From Sphingomonas sp. PP-F2F-A104-K0414 (GTDB lineage Bacteria; Pseudomonadota; Alphaproteobacteria; Sphingomonadales; Sphingomonadaceae): DNA of 64,000 bases. The notes under the pieces are model-generated. The model saw only the letters and a list, made by a program, of their open reading frames with translations. It did not search any database and had not been told where the DNA came from. Positions 1-9,051 of this stretch are shown here, piece by piece (the stretch's first letter is position 1; every line of letters starts with the position of its first letter). The stretch is taken from assembly GCF_004340945.1 (NCBI RefSeq), contig NZ_SLYD01000004.1, forward strand, positions 1-64,000, read 5' to 3'. The position numbers were made by a program, and so were the translations under genes.

Positions 1-230
1 ATGTCAAAGAGCCGACAAAAATACCGACACTCGCATAACCCCTCCCGTAGAAGAAGCTTGCAGCATCTGGTTTTTTGCGACCACCGCGGTAACCAGTAAG
101 GCACTCCGCTGCGGTGACACCCCTCTAAGACCACCTCGCCACACCGTCAAACGCTTTTTTACAGTTCCATGGCACTTTTTGGAAAAACGAGCTTCAACGG
201 CCCAGTGCGGCTAGATGGGCGTTGCTCGCC
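1..230. other. Left-edge stretch without an assignable gene
   Basis: No protein family is recognised here. The stretch is visibly less GC-rich than its surroundings, with several T and A runs. The minus strand has an open frame of about 68 codons ending at TGA near position 5, with internal ATG codons and a GGGAGGGG purine run before the last one (about 10 codons from the stop). Nothing in its composition or in recognised motifs supports it as a gene. It may contain 3' regulatory sequence of the rnhA-like operon, which reads leftward into it. Confidence 0.4.
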
Positions 231-620
231 TTAGCGAGGATGCAACTTGGCGAGCGCTATGCCGGCGAGGTTCTGGGTTCGGCCGATATGCCGTATGCGA
301 AGCCGATCGAAATCCGAGGTCAATTCCGCGAACCTTGCCCGGTGTGCTTCCAACTCTGGCGAACGGCACCGCGCCGTGCCGTTGGCTTGCGTGACGACCA
401 GCGTGGAATCGCCGAGCAGCGTGATATCGCGGTCGCCGCTGTGCGCTGCCACTTCCAGCGCATGGATGGCGGCCAGCCATTCGGCGTCGTTGTTGCTGCC
501 GTCACCCAGATCGTGGCGGTAATGAGTGACGCCCTTGCGAACGACTGCGCATTCGATCGGGCCGGGGTTTGGCCGGCATCCGCCATCGAAGAACAGCTTG
601 GTAGACTGACCATAGGCCAT
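231..620 (-). CDS. RNase H-like protein
   Basis: A 129-residue protein with the ribonuclease H fold of the type I/reverse-transcriptase-like group, which cleaves RNA in RNA-DNA hybrids. Three expected acidic residues are visible: Asp12 in the FFDGG strand, Glu47 in NNDAEWLA, and Asp71 in LLGDS. The fourth, expected in an N-x-x-A-D-x-L-A motif near the C-terminus, is Ile121 in NLAGIALA, so activity may be altered. The ATG overlaps the stop of the upstream yihY-like gene by one base (TGATG), implying translational coupling. The length suits stand-alone bacterial RNase H-like proteins. The fold is fairly certain, catalysis is not. Confidence 0.8.
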   Translation of the reverse strand: MAYGQSTKLFFDGGCRPNPGPIECAVVRKGVTHYRHDLGDGSNNDAEWLAAIHALEVAAHSGDRDITLLGDSTLVVTQANGTARCRSPELEAHRARFAELTSDFDRLRIRHIGRTQNLAGIALAKLHPR

Positions 621-1810
621 CAGGTTTTGTCTCGTGGGTTCTTCGTCACCTGACCGGATGCAATATGCTTGCGATGTGCGAGCGCTGCGCCGATCGCGAT
701 CATGCCGAGCCCCGCGATCGGTGAACCGCGACGGAGAGAGCGGAGGCCGCCGAGCGCCAGAAGCGATGCGGGTAGCCCTGCCTGTACGCCGCTCAGATGC
801 GCAACTGCCAAGCCCCCTGCCCCGTCTTTCTCTACAGATCGAGCGTTTGGCTGAAGCGCGATCTCGGTTGCGACCGTGTCGGCGACGGTTGCGCCTCGTG
901 CGCCCATCGGAGCCGACGCACCGGTCGTCGTGTCGCTGGTCGTCTGGTGTTCGAGTTCCGAATTCAGCTCTGCGCCAAGCAGGAACACATAGGCCGACAA
1001 CCACAACCATGTGAGCAGCACTATCACCGCGCTCAACGAACCATAGGTCGCACCGTAATTGCCGAAGCGCGAGACGTAGACGCCGAACCCGATCGTCGCG
1101 CCCAGCCATATCACCGTCGCGGCCAGCGATCCGGGGGTCAGCCACGCCCACTTGGCCTTGTGACGATTGGGACCAAACCGGTACAGGCAGGCGGCCGCGG
1201 TGACGCCCAGCGACGCAAGCACGCCGTAGCTGAGGAGACGGATCGCCAGCAACAGGATCTCGGGAGCACCCGGAATCAGGCTGTCGAGAAGTGCGAATGC
1301 CGCGGTCGACAGTGCGGCGACCAAGGCCAGCAAAACGGCACCACCGGTGATTGCGAAGGCGAGCAGGTTCAGCGCTATGAACCCGCGCGTCTCCTTCTCT
1401 TCGTAAGCGATGTTGAGCGCGGTGACGATCGACGATGCGCCCTTCGTTCCGCCATACAGCGCGATGCCCAGCGCAATCACGAGGCCGAAACCCTTCTTGC
1501 CCTCCGACGTATTGACGACGGTCGCGAGCTGATCGCCGATCACCCGGGCGGCGTCGTCGGGAAGGACGTTGAACAGCGCGCGGATGTTCGCGACCACCGT
1601 GGCGGTATCGGCAACCAGGCCGTAGATCAGGACAACCGACGCGAGCAGCGGCACGATCGCGGCGAACCCGTAGAACGCAGTACCGGCCGCAATCAGGCCG
1701 ATATTGTCGTCGTTCCCCTCGGCCCAGGTGCGTTTGAGGACCTTCCACCATTCGCGAGCCGACATCGACCAGGGGCTGGTGGCCTGATGCTCGGATGGTG
1801 TTTTGTTCAT
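620..1810 (-). CDS. YihY/virulence factor BrkB family membrane protein
   Basis: A 396-residue inner-membrane protein of the YihY/BrkB (UPF0761) family. About six hydrophobic segments lie between residues 45 and 290, including the family-typical GLIAAGTAFYGFAAIVPL start of the first helix and the LTWLWLSAYVFLLGAELNSELE signature region near 285. The roughly 100-residue C-terminal tail is less conserved and has one weakly hydrophobic stretch. The family was once labelled tRNA-processing RNase BN, which is not supported, and its actual role is unknown. I chose the ATG at 1810 because a longer frame would run into the upstream permease gene; a GGAGGGGG stretch lies upstream. It overlaps the RNase H-like gene by one base. 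Confidence 0.85.
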   Translation of the reverse strand: MNKTPSEHQATSPWSMSAREWWKVLKRTWAEGNDDNIGLIAAGTAFYGFAAIVPLLASVVLIYGLVADTATVVANIRALFNVLPDDAARVIGDQLATVVNTSEGKKGFGLVIALGIALYGGTKGASSIVTALNIAYEEKETRGFIALNLLAFAITGGAVLLALVAALSTAAFALLDSLIPGAPEILLLAIRLLSYGVLASLGVTAAACLYRFGPNRHKAKWAWLTPGSLAATVIWLGATIGFGVYVSRFGNYGATYGSLSAVIVLLTWLWLSAYVFLLGAELNSELEHQTTSDTTTGASAPMGARGATVADTVATEIALQPNARSVEKDGAGGLAVAHLSGVQAGLPASLLALGGLRSLRRGSPIAGLGMIAIGAALAHRKHIASGQVTKNPRDKT

Positions 1811-1872
1811 GCTCAGCGTCTTGCCCCCTCCGGTGTATTGCCGCCCAACGCCGCGCGGACACAAACGGACCC

Positions 1873-4371
1873 TCAGAGTTGCCGCAACGCCTGCGCCGGC
1901 CGTGCGCCGAGAATGGGCCACGCACCGATCAAGCCGATCACCATCGTCAACCCCGCCCCGCCCAGCAACGTCGCCAACACCGTCGCGTAGTCCGGGCGCC
2001 ATTCGAAACTGAAGAGCTGCGTTACGACATACCAGGCGCCACCCAGCCCCAACAGCAATGCCAGCACCGACAACACGATACTCAGGAACGCGTATTCGAG
2101 CGCCTGCACCGCGAGCACCTGTCGCCGCGTCGCGCCGAGCGTCCGCAGGATCACGCCGTCATAGGTCCGCGCCTCTCGTGCCGCCGCGATCGCGCCGATC
2201 AGCACCGCGATCCCGGCAAGGATCGCCACCGACGCGGCTGCGGTGATCGCGGTCGCCATCTGCGAGACGATATCGCGAACCTGGCCAAGCACGCCGCGAA
2301 CCTCGATCACCGAGACCGAGGGGAAGCGCGGCAACAACGCTCGCATGACTGATGCTTCCTGCCCCGGCGCGAGCTCGATCGTCGCGGCAAGATTATGCGG
2401 CGCGTCCTGGATCGCGTTGGGCGAGAACACCATGACGAAATTGAAGCCGAGCGTATCCCAGCTGATCCGGCGGAACGACGCGATATGCGCAGTCCGCTCG
2501 ACGCCGAGCAAGGTGTAGGTGAGCGGATCGCCGATCTTGAGGTCGAGCACCTTGGCCAGTCGCTCGTCGATCGAGACCAGCGGCGGACCCGTATAGTCAC
2601 GCGGCCACCACCGACCTGCAGTCAGTTCGCTACCCTCAGGCAAGGTCGCGGAGTAGGTCAGCCCGCGTTCGCCGCGCAATGCCCATGCGCCCTCGGGCAG
2701 CGTCTTGAGATCGGCAACACGCGTGGCGCCGTAGCCGGTGATCGTTCCGCGCATGGCCGGCACGGTGCGGATGACCGGATGGATCGACACGCCCTCGATC
2801 GTCCGCCGGAACTCCGCCTCGCGGTCGGGCGGAACGTCCAGTGCGAACAGCGCCGGCGCGCGCTTGGGTACGGTGAGTGCGATGTTCGCGTCGATGCTGG
2901 TGCGGATGCCCGCGAGGAGGACGAACAGCGTTAGGCCTAGACCGAGTGCGACGACCAAAGTGCCGGTCCGCGCGCCGGGGCGGTGGAGTCCGGCAATGGC
3001 GAGGCGGAGCAACGGCTTGCGCAAGCGGGGCAGCGCGGCGGCGATCCGGCGCACGGCCCAGCCGAACCCTGCCAGTACTAACAACACGCCGGCTACCGCC
3101 GCAAGGAAACCTGCGCTGAGCCCGGGCTGGTCCGCGGTCGACAACGCGAGCGCGACGATCGCGGCGCCTGCACCAAGGACCCAGGGCAAGGTTCGGCGCA
3201 GCGGCACGGCACGATTGCCGAACACGCCGCGCAACAGGCCGGCCGCGGGAATGCTGCCCGCCTCGATTAAGGGTGGCGCGGTGAAAGCCAGCGCGATCAG
3301 CATGCCGTAAGCAGCGGCGAGCGCGAGCGGGACGAACTGGAGCGAGAAGCGCGGCGCCACCGGCAGAACGTCGCCTGCGAGCCAGACGATCAACGGCACC
3401 GTCGCCGCCCCCGCGATCAGACCAAGAACGATCCCCATCGCCGCCACGATCGCGACTTCGAGGAGGTAGATCTTGGCAATGAGGCCAGACGTCGCGCCGA
3501 GAACCTTCAACGCCGCGATGCTGCTGCGGCGGGCGGCGAGGTAGGAGGACACGCCGTTGCCGACGCCGATCCCGGCGATGACGAGTGCGGACAGCCCGAC
3601 CAGCAACAGGAACTGCCCCATGCGATCGACGAAGCGCTCGGCGCCAGGCGCGGCTCGGTCACGCGTCTTGGTTTCCCAGCCGCCGGTGGGGAATGCCGCC
3701 TTGAACCGATCCACTGCGGTCGTCGGCGAGGCGCTTGGCGACAGGCGCACGCGGTACTTGCTCTCGTAAAGGCTGCCGGGCTGGACCAGACCGGTCCGCG
3801 CTATACCCGCTATCGAGACGATCGCGACGGGGCCGAGCGTGAAGCCTTCGCCCAGCCGGTCGGGTTCATTCGCGATCACGCCGGCAACGGTGAAGTCCGC
3901 GGTCCCCAGCCGTACGCGCGCGCCGCGCCCAACGCCTAGCCTCTGCGCCAAGGCCGAGACGATCCAGATCGCCTTGGGATCGTCGACCTTCGCGACCGAT
4001 CCACCCTGTACGGCGAGCGTGCCGTAGAGCGGATAGACCGCGTCGACGCCCTTGAGCTGGACCGGCACGCTGTTGGTGCCGCGGATCGCGGTCGCCTGCA
4101 TTCGCACGGTCTCGGACACCGGGCCGAGCCGCGCCATCGCCGCGCGCTCGTCGGGCGTCGCGGCACGCTGCGACGTACCGAACTCGACATCGCCGCCCAG
4201 GATCGCGCTACCGCGGGAAGCAAGCTCTGCGTCGATCGACTGCGTCAGGCTGCCGATCGCGGCCAAAGCGCCGACGCCGAGGAACAGGCAGGCGAGCAGC
4301 AGCCGCAGCCCGCGGAACCGAAGATCGAGTTCGCGACGGGCAAGCCGCCACGCCAGCCGCCATTCGCTCAC
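1873..4371 (-). CDS. ABC transporter permease, YbbP/FtsX type
   Basis: An 832-residue membrane protein with two FtsX-like permease regions. A first helix lies near residues 20-40, a helix cluster at about 255-500, and the last three or four helices at about 695-825, with large periplasmic loops between. This is the YbbP/LolC-like (MacB superfamily) layout in which one long polypeptide carries a duplicated FtsX unit. Together with the ATPase encoded just upstream it probably forms an exporter or mechanotransmission complex rather than an importer. It starts with GTG at 4371, overlapping the ATPase stop by four bases (GTGA), so the two are translationally coupled. The substrate is unknown; in many proteobacteria this pair sits beside a TesA-like esterase, as here. 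Confidence 0.9.
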   Translation of the reverse strand: MSEWRLAWRLARRELDLRFRGLRLLLACLFLGVGALAAIGSLTQSIDAELASRGSAILGGDVEFGTSQRAATPDERAAMARLGPVSETVRMQATAIRGTNSVPVQLKGVDAVYPLYGTLAVQGGSVAKVDDPKAIWIVSALAQRLGVGRGARVRLGTADFTVAGVIANEPDRLGEGFTLGPVAIVSIAGIARTGLVQPGSLYESKYRVRLSPSASPTTAVDRFKAAFPTGGWETKTRDRAAPGAERFVDRMGQFLLLVGLSALVIAGIGVGNGVSSYLAARRSSIAALKVLGATSGLIAKIYLLEVAIVAAMGIVLGLIAGAATVPLIVWLAGDVLPVAPRFSLQFVPLALAAAYGMLIALAFTAPPLIEAGSIPAAGLLRGVFGNRAVPLRRTLPWVLGAGAAIVALALSTADQPGLSAGFLAAVAGVLLVLAGFGWAVRRIAAALPRLRKPLLRLAIAGLHRPGARTGTLVVALGLGLTLFVLLAGIRTSIDANIALTVPKRAPALFALDVPPDREAEFRRTIEGVSIHPVIRTVPAMRGTITGYGATRVADLKTLPEGAWALRGERGLTYSATLPEGSELTAGRWWPRDYTGPPLVSIDERLAKVLDLKIGDPLTYTLLGVERTAHIASFRRISWDTLGFNFVMVFSPNAIQDAPHNLAATIELAPGQEASVMRALLPRFPSVSVIEVRGVLGQVRDIVSQMATAITAAASVAILAGIAVLIGAIAAAREARTYDGVILRTLGATRRQVLAVQALEYAFLSIVLSVLALLLGLGGAWYVVTQLFSFEWRPDYATVLATLLGGAGLTMVIGLIGAWPILGARPAQALRQL

Positions 4372-5066
4372 CGCAAGCGATCCGCGGCGATGCGGCCGTC
4401 GGCGAGTTCGACGATGCGGTCGCAGCGCGCCGCGAGTACCGGATCGTGGGTGATGATGATCAGCGTGGCACCGGTCGCGGCGCGGCGGTCGAAGAGAAGG
4501 TCCATGACAGATGCCCCGGTGGCGGCGTCGAGGTTGCCGGTCGGTTCGTCGCCGAAGACGAGCGCCGGACGTGGGCCGAGTGCGCGGGCGATCGCCACGC
4601 GCTGCTGCTCGCCACCGGAAAGCTGCGTGGGGTAGTGGCCGATCCGATGCGAGAGGCCGACCGCCGCGAGTTCGGCTTCCGCTCGATCGAACGCGTCGGG
4701 CATCCCGGCCAGTTCCATCGGCACGGCGACGTTCTCGAGCGCGGTCATCGTCGGCAGCAAATGGAAGGCCTGGAGGACGATCCCGATGCGTCCACGCCGC
4801 GCGCGGGCCAGAGCGTCTTCGTCGAGCTTGCCAAAATCAAGCCCGGCGACTTCGACCCGGCCGCTGGTCGCGCGCTCCAGTCCGGAGAGCACCGCCATCA
4901 GCGACGACTTGCCCGACCCCGAGGGCCCGAGCAGCGCGACGCTCGTGCCCTGCGCGATGTCGAGATCGATGCCCTTGAGGATCGTCGTCGCGGCAGTCGA
5001 TGCACCGAGTGTCAGCGTGACATCGCGCGCCGAGATCACCATATCGACGGAAGCAGGTTCGGACAT
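4368..5066 (-). CDS. ABC transporter ATP-binding protein, YbbA type
   Basis: A 232-residue nucleotide-binding subunit of the LolD/MacB/YbbA group. It has Walker A GPSGSGKSS (about residue 48), the signature LSGGEQQR (about 145), Walker B ALVFGDEPTGNLD and the H-loop IITHD. It would energise the permease encoded next to it. Start: an ATG at 5066 gives MSEPAS; a GTG nine bases further upstream is possible. The divergent esterase begins only 25 bases away, so the two promoters must overlap or lie in the neighbouring coding sequence. YbbA-YbbP-TesA is a recurring neighbourhood. Confidence 0.92.
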   Translation of the reverse strand: MSEPASVDMVISARDVTLTLGASTAATTILKGIDLDIAQGTSVALLGPSGSGKSSLMAVLSGLERATSGRVEVAGLDFGKLDEDALARARRGRIGIVLQAFHLLPTMTALENVAVPMELAGMPDAFDRAEAELAAVGLSHRIGHYPTQLSGGEQQRVAIARALGPRPALVFGDEPTGNLDAATGASVMDLLFDRRAATGATLIIITHDPVLAARCDRIVELADGRIAADRLR

Positions 5067-5091
5067 GGAGACCACTATCTTGGAGAAACAG

Positions 5092-5805
5092 ATGCGACGC
5101 TGGCCTCTTTATGGGGGCGGACTGGCGCTTCTCCAAGCGGGGTTGCTAGCAGGCTGCGATCGGACACCTGAGGTCCCTGCCCCGCTGCCTACGACGAACG
5201 CGGTCTCGCCAGCCGCTGCGACCCCAGCGCCGCAGAGTCCCGAGCGACTGATCCTCGCTTTCGGAGACAGTCTGTATGCCGGCTATGGCCTCGACCGCGG
5301 GCAGAGCCTGCCCGATGCATTGCAGAACCGGTTGCGCAAGGACGGAGTCAACGCGACAATCATCAATGCCGGCGTCTCGGGCGATACCAGCGCGGCGGGA
5401 CGACAGCGGTTCGCGTTCGCGCTCGACAATATGAAGCGCAAACCCGACCTCATCATGTTGGGGCTGGGCGGCAACGATGTTCTTCGCCAAATTTCCCCGA
5501 CGGAAACGCGCGCCAACATGACGGCGATGATGGACGAGGCGAAGCGTCGCGGCATTCCGGTCATGCTGACGGGTATGATGGCACCACCTAATCTGGGCCC
5601 GGATTTTGCGGTGCAGTTCAACGGGATTTGGCCCGATCTTGCCACGCGTTATAATGCGACGCTGTACCCGTTCATCCTCGATGGCGTAATCGGCAAGGCG
5701 CAGTTGATGCAGGCCGATCATGTCCATCCCAACCGCAACGGGGTCGACCGGATCGCGGCGCGTGTCGCACCGGTGATAATGACCACTTTGAAAAATACTG
5801 AATGA
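5092..5805 (+). CDS. GDSL-family arylesterase/acyl hydrolase, lipoprotein (TesA-like)
   Basis: A 237-residue SGNH hydrolase related to TesA (thioesterase I/lysophospholipase L1). The N-terminus ends in the lipobox LLAGC (Cys22), followed by a Pro/Ala/Thr-rich linker of about 25 residues, so the enzyme should be a lipid-anchored envelope protein. Catalytic motifs: GDSLYAGYGL with Ser60, GGND for the oxyanion Gly/Asn, and DHVHPN with the Asp-His pair near residues 209-212. I chose the ATG at 5092 because it directly precedes the lipoprotein signal and has a GGAGA ribosome site; an in-frame ATG at 5065 would add nine residues before the signal. It likely hydrolyses aryl or acyl esters; the physiological substrate is unknown. 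Confidence 0.9.
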   Translation: MRRWPLYGGGLALLQAGLLAGCDRTPEVPAPLPTTNAVSPAAATPAPQSPERLILAFGDSLYAGYGLDRGQSLPDALQNRLRKDGVNATIINAGVSGDTSAAGRQRFAFALDNMKRKPDLIMLGLGGNDVLRQISPTETRANMTAMMDEAKRRGIPVMLTGMMAPPNLGPDFAVQFNGIWPDLATRYNATLYPFILDGVIGKAQLMQADHVHPNRNGVDRIAARVAPVIMTTLKNTE

Positions 5806-5973
5806 TCCCGTATGCTTGCAGATCAGGTCTGCGTGACCGTCGCAACACGGCCACGACGCGATACGGCGAAGAGTCCATCCCCCGTCCGGTTCCGCAACGG
5901 ACATCACATTGCATTCCCTCTTTCGCCGCGCGCGTGGTTGGTGCAACGCCGGGAGTACAAAGGGGGCGATGCA

Positions 5974-6708
5974 ATGCAATTGAGCGGTTTGATCGCACGG
6001 CTTGGTCGACATCTCGACCTGACCGATGCGGAGCGTGACGCGATCACGCGGGCCGAGCGCGGCGAACGGCGTTTGAAGGCCGGCGAAATATTGATGGCGG
6101 AGGGCGGTGAAAGCAATGCGCTGTTCGTTGTGCGCCAGGGGTGGCTGCATTCCTCGACCAAGCTGATCACCGGCGGCCGGCAGATCCTGCGGTTCCATTA
6201 TGCGGGCGACCTGATCGGTACGTCGAGCATGGCCTGGTCGCAGGCGGCGGCGACGCTGACCGCGATCTCGGATTGCTGGGTGATCGAATTGCCAAAGACC
6301 GAACTCGGACTACTGTTCCGCGCGCAACCGCGGATCGCCGGGCTGCTGTATGCGATCGCCGCGGCGGAAAACGTCGCGATGAGCGACCGGCTGACGACGA
6401 TCGGACGGATGGGCGCGAGCGAGCGGCTGTCGACGTTGCTGCTCGACATCATGGCGCGGTTGCGCGTGACGGCGGGCGGGATCGTCGACTCATTCGACCT
6501 GCCGCTGACGCAGACCGATATCGGCGATGCGCTGGGGCTGACCAAGGTGCATGTGAACCGCACGATCCGGGCGCTGGAGAAGAGCGGCGTGATCGAGCGG
6601 ACCGGGCGGCGGGTGCGGATCGTCGACGAGGCGTCGCTGGTCGCGGCGACCGGGTTTACCGATCGGTATGGCGAGATCGAGACAGCCTGGCTGCCGCCTG
6701 CGGCTTAG
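5974..6708 (+). CDS. Crp/Fnr family transcriptional regulator
   Basis: A 244-residue regulator with an N-terminal cyclic-nucleotide-binding-like beta barrel (about residues 25-135, with GEILMAEGGESNALFVV) and a C-terminal winged helix (about 165-225) with LTQTDIGDALGLTKVHVNRTIRALE as the recognition region. The Fnr cysteine cluster is absent, so it is not an oxygen-sensing [4Fe-4S] Fnr. The effector is unknown. The start at 5974 follows an AGGGGGC ribosome site; a longer frame from 5812 has no family similarity. A 168-base gap separates it from the esterase gene, and an inverted-repeat element follows it. Confidence 0.88.
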   Translation: MQLSGLIARLGRHLDLTDAERDAITRAERGERRLKAGEILMAEGGESNALFVVRQGWLHSSTKLITGGRQILRFHYAGDLIGTSSMAWSQAAATLTAISDCWVIELPKTELGLLFRAQPRIAGLLYAIAAAENVAMSDRLTTIGRMGASERLSTLLLDIMARLRVTAGGIVDSFDLPLTQTDIGDALGLTKVHVNRTIRALEKSGVIERTGRRVRIVDEASLVAATGFTDRYGEIETAWLPPAA

Positions 6709-6720
6709 GGAAATTCCGAT

Positions 6721-6842
6721 CTCCCCCGCCAGGGGGAGGTGTCGCCGAAGGTGACGGAGGGGGAGGACACGGAGCAGGTGTTTCGCTTGCCTCCCCCTCC
6801 ATCAGGCTGACGCCTGCCACCTCCCCCTTGCGGAGGAGGATC
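6721..6842. repeat. Intergenic inverted-repeat element, purine/pyrimidine-rich (family E)
   Basis: About 120 bases of GGGGAGG/CCTCCCCC blocks in inverted pairs between convergent genes. The outer arms are CTCCCCCGCCAGGGGGAGG and CCTCCCCCTTGCGGAGGAGG, with inner arms GGAGGGGGAGG and CCTCCCCCTCC. The same style recurs at 17430-17560 and 48333-48433. It may end transcription from both sides. Confidence 0.75.
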
Positions 6843-6854
6843 GTTAGTGCAGCT

Positions 6855-7199
6855 TCAGGTGCGGTCGACGACGAACAGCGTGACGCGGTCGTATTTGATG
6901 TCGCCGGGGTTGAAGATCGCGTCGGGGACGAACGGGCGATCGATCACCTCGATATCCTTCAAACCGGCGAGCTTGAACGTGCCGAGCTTGATCTCCTTGG
7001 GCGGCTGACCGTCGCGCTCTAGCGTGATCGCGTCGACGAACACGTCGTCATGCTTGGTGTAGAGGATGTGCGGTGCCAGCGTGCAGACCATCCGGTTATA
7101 GGTCGCGGTGATGCACTGGCGCAGCGCGATCGCCTGCAGCAGCAGCGCGTTTGCGTTGGACGGGGCGGACTGGTCTGGGGTCGAGGTCATGTTGTGCAT
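6855..7199 (-). CDS. Hypothetical protein with a WYL-like C-terminal fold
   Basis: A 114-residue protein (111 from the alternative ATG at 7190). The segment from about residue 22 (LLLQAIALRQCITATYNRM) followed by beta-rich sequence (APHILYTKHDDVFVDAITLE) resembles the ligand-binding WYL-type module found in bacterial regulators, but no DNA-binding domain is attached. The gene stands alone on the minus strand between the Crp/Fnr gene and the transglutaminase pair. The function is unknown, and the WYL assignment is by eye only. Confidence 0.65.
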   Translation of the reverse strand: MHNMTSTPDQSAPSNANALLLQAIALRQCITATYNRMVCTLAPHILYTKHDDVFVDAITLERDGQPPKEIKLGTFKLAGLKDIEVIDRPFVPDAIFNPGDIKYDRVTLFVVDRT

Positions 7200-7278
7200 C
7201 GCAGCATAAGTTAGGGGATCGGTGCCGTTAGGCCCAACGCGCTACATGCGACAAGGCCTAACTTGAAGCATAGCCGGT

Positions 7279-8112
7279 TTAACCCGCCTGTTCGACCCGG
7301 CCTGGCGCTTCGACCTCGTCGGTATGGACGTCGAAGCCGACCAGCCGTGCCGGGCCGAAGCTGGTGGTCAGCGCGGTATCGGTGGCGTCGCGCCCTCGCG
7401 CCATCAGGATTCGGCCGATCCGCGGGCGATTGTGGCGCGCATCGAGCGTGTGCCACGTGCCGCCGAGATACACGTCGAACCATGCAGAGAAATCCATCGG
7501 CGCATCGACCGGCGGGATGCCAATGTCGCCGAGATACCCGGTGCAATAGCGTGCGGGGATGTTCATGCAGCGGCACAGTGTAACGGCGAGATGCGCGAAA
7601 TCGCGGCAGACGCCCTGGCGTTCTTGATACACATCCCACGCGGTCTTGGTCGAGCGCGCAAAATGATAGCCGAACTCGACATGGTTGTGCGTGAAGTCGA
7701 CGATCGCCTGGACGCGCTGCCAGCCGGCGGGAACGTGGCCGAACAGCGACCAGGCGGTCTCCGACAGGCGATCGGTCTCGCAATAGCGGCTGCCGAGCAG
7801 GTAGATCAGGATGTCGTCGGGAAGATCCTGCACCGCATGCTGGACCGCGTCGGGGGAGACCGGGTCCGGCAGGCCGCTGTCCTCGATCGTGAAATCGCAC
7901 GACAAGGTGAGCCCCCCGCTGGGCACGGTGAACCGCGTGCAGACGTTGCCGAACGCGTCGAGATAATCATAGGTCGGCACGTCGGGATCGGCGGCAAGCC
8001 GGTGCGGCGTCACCAGATCCTTGTTGCGCGACGGATGCACGCTGAGCATCGCCAGCATCGGGGTTTCGACGTCGGTTTCGAAACGAATGTCATAGCCGGC
8101 CCGGATCAGCAT
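7279..8112 (-). CDS. Transglutaminase-like family protein (second of a pair)
   Basis: A 277-residue cytoplasmic protein of the bacterial transglutaminase-like superfamily. The catalytic triad is visible: Cys in QGVCRDFAHLAV, His in GTWHTLDARHN, and the following Asp. The N-terminal 150 residues form the family's beta-rich domain. Activity could be proteolytic or amide-forming. The ATG at 8112 is followed 14 bases upstream by the stop of a paralogous gene in the same direction, so the two form an operon. Such pairs often lie beside circularly permuted ATP-grasp and alpha-E proteins; neither is present here. Confidence 0.85.
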   Translation of the reverse strand: MLIRAGYDIRFETDVETPMLAMLSVHPSRNKDLVTPHRLAADPDVPTYDYLDAFGNVCTRFTVPSGGLTLSCDFTIEDSGLPDPVSPDAVQHAVQDLPDDILIYLLGSRYCETDRLSETAWSLFGHVPAGWQRVQAIVDFTHNHVEFGYHFARSTKTAWDVYQERQGVCRDFAHLAVTLCRCMNIPARYCTGYLGDIGIPPVDAPMDFSAWFDVYLGGTWHTLDARHNRPRIGRILMARGRDATDTALTTSFGPARLVGFDVHTDEVEAPGRVEQAG

Positions 8113-8126
8113 CGATGTCCCCCTAT

Positions 8127-9035
8127 TCAAGCTGTTAGCGATGTTTGTTGACTGGCCGCCTCGTCTTCGTCGACGGTGATGTCGACCGACACGCTCATGT
8201 CGAGGAAGCTGCCGGGAAAGCCGCTCCAGGTGCCGGAGACGGGCACCGCCTGATAGATGTCGCGCGCGACGGCGACGCGGACGAGACCACGGTTGCCGAC
8301 GATGCCGTTGGTCGGATCGAACTCGACCCAGCCCGAGCCGGGAATGTAGACGCGGACCCAGGCATGCGTGTTGCCGCCGCCGGTGCGATGTTCTCGACGT
8401 GTCGGGTTGTAGACATAGCCCGACACGAAGCGTGCCGCGAAACCGAGCGCGCGAACCGCCTCGATCATCAGCATCGCATAGTCGCGGCAGGTGCCCTTGC
8501 GCTTGGCGAGTGTCTCGATCGGCGACTGCGTGCCCTTTTCGGGACGCTGGACATAAGTGAACTCGCGCTTGATCGCCGCGGTCATCTCGGAAAGCATGGC
8601 GAGCGTATCGGTCTGCCCGCCCGGTGCGACGAAACGGCGCGCCCAGCTGTCGATTTCGCGTAGCGGATCGTGATGCTGGCGCTCGATCGAGCGAAGCAGG
8701 TCGGGCATCTCCTCCGACGAATAAGTGAACGGATAGAAGCGCGCGTAACGTTCGATATCGACGTTCTGGAGTTCGGCGGGGGTGTGATCGAGCCGGACGC
8801 GACTGTCGATCACGAGGTCCTTGGCGCGCTTGTCGAAGGTAGCGATCGCGACCGCGTTGCCGAACACGTCGTGCAGCCAACGGACATCGGAGGGCTCCGG
8901 GGTGATCGTCAGTTGCGTGTCGATCAGATGCTGGTCGTAGCTTTCGCGCGGCCGAACCATGATCCGGTGCTCGCCGAACGCAACCGGTTGGCGATACGAG
9001 TATTTGGTTACATGAGAGAGCGTTAGAGATGGCAT
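8127..9035 (-). CDS. Transglutaminase family protein with N-terminal beta domain
   Basis: A 302-residue protein with the bacterial transglutaminase-like N-terminal domain (about residues 1-85, with SHVTKYSYRQPV and HRIMVRPR) and the core domain with Cys in KGTCRDYAMLMIEA, His in NTHAWVRVYIPG and Asp in WVEFDPTNG. The motif set is complete, so the enzyme is probably active. I chose the ATG at 9035 because SLTLSHVTKYSY is the usual N-terminus; in-frame upstream codons would overlap the divergent gene start at 9052. It is the first gene of a two-gene transglutaminase operon. Confidence 0.87.
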   Translation of the reverse strand: MPSLTLSHVTKYSYRQPVAFGEHRIMVRPRESYDQHLIDTQLTITPEPSDVRWLHDVFGNAVAIATFDKRAKDLVIDSRVRLDHTPAELQNVDIERYARFYPFTYSSEEMPDLLRSIERQHHDPLREIDSWARRFVAPGGQTDTLAMLSEMTAAIKREFTYVQRPEKGTQSPIETLAKRKGTCRDYAMLMIEAVRALGFAARFVSGYVYNPTRREHRTGGGNTHAWVRVYIPGSGWVEFDPTNGIVGNRGLVRVAVARDIYQAVPVSGTWSGFPGSFLDMSVSVDITVDEDEAASQQTSLTA

Positions 9036-9051
9036 CGAGGATCCACGTCGC

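Noticed and set aside
1..230. Minus-strand frame of about 68 codons
   Set aside because: It has no N-terminal ATG, no conserved feature and atypical composition, and the window edge cuts context.
797..1990. A 397-codon frame antisense to the yihY-like gene
   Set aside because: The composition is Arg/Gln-rich with no known domain, and the membrane protein frame on the other strand is convincing.
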